Positions 61,870-64,000 of a stretch of DNA of 64,000 nt are shown here, in pieces. Made by a program: the position numbers and the translations under genes. Within the stretch, counting starts at the first letter, position 1. Each line of letters begins with the position of its first letter. The DNA comes from an uncultured Lachnospiraceae bacterium (GTDB lineage Bacteria; Bacillota; Clostridia; Lachnospirales; Lachnospiraceae), in assembly GCA_934364805.1 (NCBI GenBank), contig CAKRMH010000010.1:35330-99329 (forward strand), in the 5' to 3' direction. The notes under the pieces were generated by a model. It saw nothing but the letters and a program-made list of their open reading frames with translations, was not told the DNA's origin and did not search any database.

Positions 61870-62314
61870 TGCCACCGTCAATAATCAGGGATTTTGTTGA
61901 TATAGTTATATATATATATATTTCTTCTATCATTTGATTTAGCACTTCTACTATGTATTTTTTCCATTTATTTACATTCTTGTATCTGATCAATTCATAC
62001 AATAAATATATTGCCATTATTCCAATTACAACAAGCGCTAACAAACATATTTTTAAATCATCTTTTCCAAAAATAGTAACTAACAAACTCCCCATTGATA
62101 TAAATATTGCAAGACACGATGCTATTGTACTATCAAATGCCGATATATCTGCCCCTTCTGCTTCTGCTCGCAATTGAATCAATATATCTTTCTTACTATC
62201 ATATTTTTTTATAAATTCTCTGATAATAGTCCTAACAAAAGAAACTCTACCCTCTTGTTCCTTATATGTTTTTTCCATTTCGTCGCATAAATCTTCAAAC
62301 ATATTCTTTTTCAT
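61853..62314 (-). CDS. Small membrane protein of unknown function
   Basis: 153 residues. A charged N-terminal helix (KKNMFEDLCDEMEKTYKEQE) is followed by two adjacent membrane helices (STIASCLAIFISMGSLLVTI and ICLLALVVIGIMAIYLLYEL, about 60-108) and a short cytosolic tail ending IDGGTEIWG. The layout recalls SLATT-type two-helix proteins associated with defence loci, but this is only a resemblance. A possibly truncated C-terminus abuts an unrelated coding remnant. It is in tandem with the 62513 gene, 198 bases upstream; that gap shows no clear feature. Confidence 0.6.
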   Translation of the reverse strand: MKKNMFEDLCDEMEKTYKEQEGRVSFVRTIIREFIKKYDSKKDILIQLRAEAEGADISAFDSTIASCLAIFISMGSLLVTIFGKDDLKICLLALVVIGIMAIYLLYELIRYKNVNKWKKYIVEVLNQMIEEIYIYITISTKSLIIDGGTEIWG

Positions 62315-62512
62315 TATGTCAAACTTTGTTTTGGGCCAATACCATCATACAGTAATTATTGTCCTGTTTCCCACTACAACAAATTAAACACTTACTGCTT
62401 CTATTGGCTATAATATGTCCCTTTCTTTTATTTTTCACCTTCAAAGCAAACCAACACCGGTGTATCTCAAAGCCTAGATGAATTTTGTTGCACCATGTTG
62501 TCTGATAATTAC

Positions 62513-63649
62513 CTATTGCTTTTCATCTGCATTCAAATATTCCTCAAATTTTAATTTGAGTACATTTAAAATAAAAACATTTTTATCTTGTTTCGGAGCC
62601 GTAACATTTAATATAATGCACAAGAATATAAATATACTATAAATTACAATCATAATGATCTTTACCCATACCACTAAATTCACACAAGTAAGAAATACTG
62701 ATGTAAGTCCACTCCATCCAGCTATTAATATTGCATATGCCCACGATAATTGAGAATGGAAATACGGATTATTAACCTTAGATTCATAATAACATATCAG
62801 ACTTTTTATCACCGTAATTTTCTCCTGTGAATCTAAGGTTTTATCTAATTGTTCCGCAATATTCTTATAGCTCTCCAAAGGATTCTTTCTGTCATAATTT
62901 TCTTCAAGTTCCTTACTGAGTTGTAACATATCTTCTGTTTTTTTGTTTTCCATTGCGCATATGTTTCTCCCTTGTATTTCAGCTATACTCATCAGCTGCG
63001 TTTCTGTGCTGTTTTCTATTTTCTCCATATTTCCAACAAAAACATACTCCTTGTCTTTTGCCATATAAATATATCTCTTCTGATTCTTGTCACCATAAAA
63101 ATATGCATTTGCTCTACCTATTTTTAATCGTTTATGCAAAATCAGAAAAATAACTGCAATATAGAGTATTACTAACAATGTGAAATAAACAATATATTCT
63201 ATTGGTTTTTCATCTGACTCCCTCATTATAATTATAAATTGCTGCCAAACGTTTCTGCTCAACATCGCCATACCTATCGGAATATCTGTCAAAATGACTC
63301 CCAATATATAATTTGCATGTCTGTTAGTACACCTCTTACGGAAGTACTTATTGTAAAGTGGCATAAATACTAAAGTAAGAAGCAATAAAAAGAAAAACAC
63401 TATATAAAATTTATACAATGTATTTTCTGAAATCAAAACAACAAATAACAATATCAAAGAAAAAACAATTAACGTCAATTCCAACGCAAGATTATCAATC
63501 GTTTGCTCTTTTCTAGTTTTAAATGCAGTTTCAACCTTCGATACTTCAAATGCACTTTTAGCAGTTACAATAGAAATAATAATTACACTCGCTATAACCA
63601 AAATTATATTAACAATTTCAATTCCATCTTTAAAGTCTACCATTTTCAC
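62513..63649 (-). CDS. Multi-spanning membrane protein of unknown function
   Basis: 378 residues, about seven membrane helices: one near the start, two at about 50-95, two at about 110-180, then a cytosolic region at about 190-310 rich in Glu and Lys (IENSTETQLMSIAEIQGR, MLQLSKELEENYDRK), and two more helices near 320-360. No catalytic motif is visible. The start is GTG at 63649 with AAGGA 4 bases upstream, or the ATG two codons later. The gene lies directly downstream of an IS66 end (63761), so expression may be affected by the insertion. Function unknown. Confidence 0.65.
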   Translation of the reverse strand: MKMVDFKDGIEIVNIILVIASVIIISIVTAKSAFEVSKVETAFKTRKEQTIDNLALELTLIVFSLILLFVVLISENTLYKFYIVFFFLLLLTLVFMPLYNKYFRKRCTNRHANYILGVILTDIPIGMAMLSRNVWQQFIIIMRESDEKPIEYIVYFTLLVILYIAVIFLILHKRLKIGRANAYFYGDKNQKRYIYMAKDKEYVFVGNMEKIENSTETQLMSIAEIQGRNICAMENKKTEDMLQLSKELEENYDRKNPLESYKNIAEQLDKTLDSQEKITVIKSLICYYESKVNNPYFHSQLSWAYAILIAGWSGLTSVFLTCVNLVVWVKIIMIVIYSIFIFLCIILNVTAPKQDKNVFILNVLKLKFEEYLNADEKQ

Positions 63650-63760
63650 AAAATCCTTAATATTTTTCTTTAATAATAAATGATTGATATCACATTAAAA
63701 ACCCCAATTGCAAAAATGTCTTATAAATGTCGAAAAATAGCAATTTTTGTCGTTTATTAT

Positions 63761-64000
63761 GTAAGCGCATAGTTTTAGGGCGTACCCTATAAATGAAATC
63801 TGACACCCTGCGCTAGGATGCCAGACATGCGAGTATTTCACTACATTTTATTTACAAGTTTTCTGAGTCAATTCACTCCACGGGGCTAATTGTTCCAATT
63901 CCTCGTCTGACATTTCAGCACTTGGACGATGCTCCAGAAGGAAGCTCAGATATTTAAGTGGATCAAGTTCATTGGCTTTTGCCGTTTCTATCATAGAATA
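63761..64000. mobile_element. End of an IS66-family insertion sequence
   Basis: GTAAGCGCATAGTTTTAGGG (63761-63780) begins with the GTAAGCG terminal sequence characteristic of IS66 inverted repeats, and the transposase gene it encloses ends at 63848. The element continues past the window, so the other end and the target-site duplication (8 bases for this family, which here would be TTTATTAT at 63753-63760) cannot be confirmed. Confidence 0.8.
63848..64000 (-). CDS. tnpC: IS66-family transposase (TnpC), C-terminal end
   Basis: The last 50 codons of a transposase whose start lies outside the window. Translated from the minus strand: YSMIETAKANELDPLKYLSF, then LLEHRPSAEMSDEELEQLAP and WSELTQKTCK before TAA. 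ETAKAN-x-L-P-x-KYL and the LxPW ending are typical of the IS66 DDE transposase C-terminus. The reading frame is intact in the part seen. Confidence 0.85.
   Translation of the reverse strand, partial: YSMIETAKANELDPLKYLSFLLEHRPSAEMSDEELEQLAPWSELTQKTCK

Overview
The window looks like the chromosome of a low-GC Gram-positive gut anaerobe of the Lachnospiraceae type (class Clostridia). The basis is sortase-type surface anchors, LytR-CpsA-Psr (LCP) proteins, a class B sortase, a CpsB/CpsC/CpsD-type tyrosine phosphorelay, a MoxR/VWA module, an Rpn-nuclease remnant, and strong AGGAGG ribosome sites with sigma-A-like promoters. The species cannot be fixed from the sequence alone. Most of the window is one large cell-surface glycan locus.

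Layout. 1-1330 (-): phosphoglucomutase cut by the window edge. 1501-2709 (+): a MerR regulator fused to a methyltransferase. 2831-7927 (+): a dTDP-L-rhamnose operon (rfbA, rfbB, rfbD, rfbC) followed by a Wzx-type flippase; the promoter before rfbA has the 19-bp spacer and central dyad typical of MerR-controlled promoters. A two-way terminator at 7929-7962 separates it from minus-strand genes. 7983-19733 (-): a secreted papain-like cysteine protease, phosphoglucosamine mutase, two LCP proteins, a BY-kinase with its chain-length partner and PHP phosphatase, a class B sortase and a sortase-anchored surface protein. 19847-47156 (-): about 27 kb of closely packed and overlapping genes, apparently one operon read from a promoter at 47281-47309. 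It holds two more LCP proteins, UDP-galactopyranose mutase, two GlfT2-like galactofuranosyltransferases, three related hexapeptide acyltransferase-like proteins, a CMP-keto-sugar module (aldolase, KdsC-like phosphatase, cytidylyltransferase), further glycosyltransferases, and an ABC exporter in which the ATPase and one permease carry secreted cohesin-like domains.

47390-53680 (-): a VWA surface protein, a MoxR ATPase, a VWA/metallopeptidase partner and a leucine-rich-repeat protein, with two families of small DNA repeats between them. 53807-56930: a decayed IS3-type insertion sequence, an L,D-transpeptidase, a GH25 lysozyme and an Rpn nuclease fragment. 56905-64000: a regulatory and accessory area with a membrane protein, a LytTR regulator whose receiver-like domain has Glu at the phospho-acceptor position, a 48-residue secreted peptide convergent with a large double-HTH helical-repeat regulator, an Mrr-like nuclease, two orphan membrane proteins, and the end of an IS66 element that runs out of the window.

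How it may work together: sugar precursors (phosphoglucomutase, rfbABCD, glf and the CMP-acid module) feed membrane-associated glycosyltransferases. The product leaves by the unusual ABC exporter and possibly by Wzx, and LCP enzymes could attach it to peptidoglycan. The CpsB/C/D relay could tune chain length. No initiating glycosyl-phosphate transferase and no Wzy polymerase are visible. The most unusual items are the cohesin-exporter fusions, the CMP-keto-acid module built on an HMGL-type aldolase, and the candidate peptide/receptor pair at 58952-60999.
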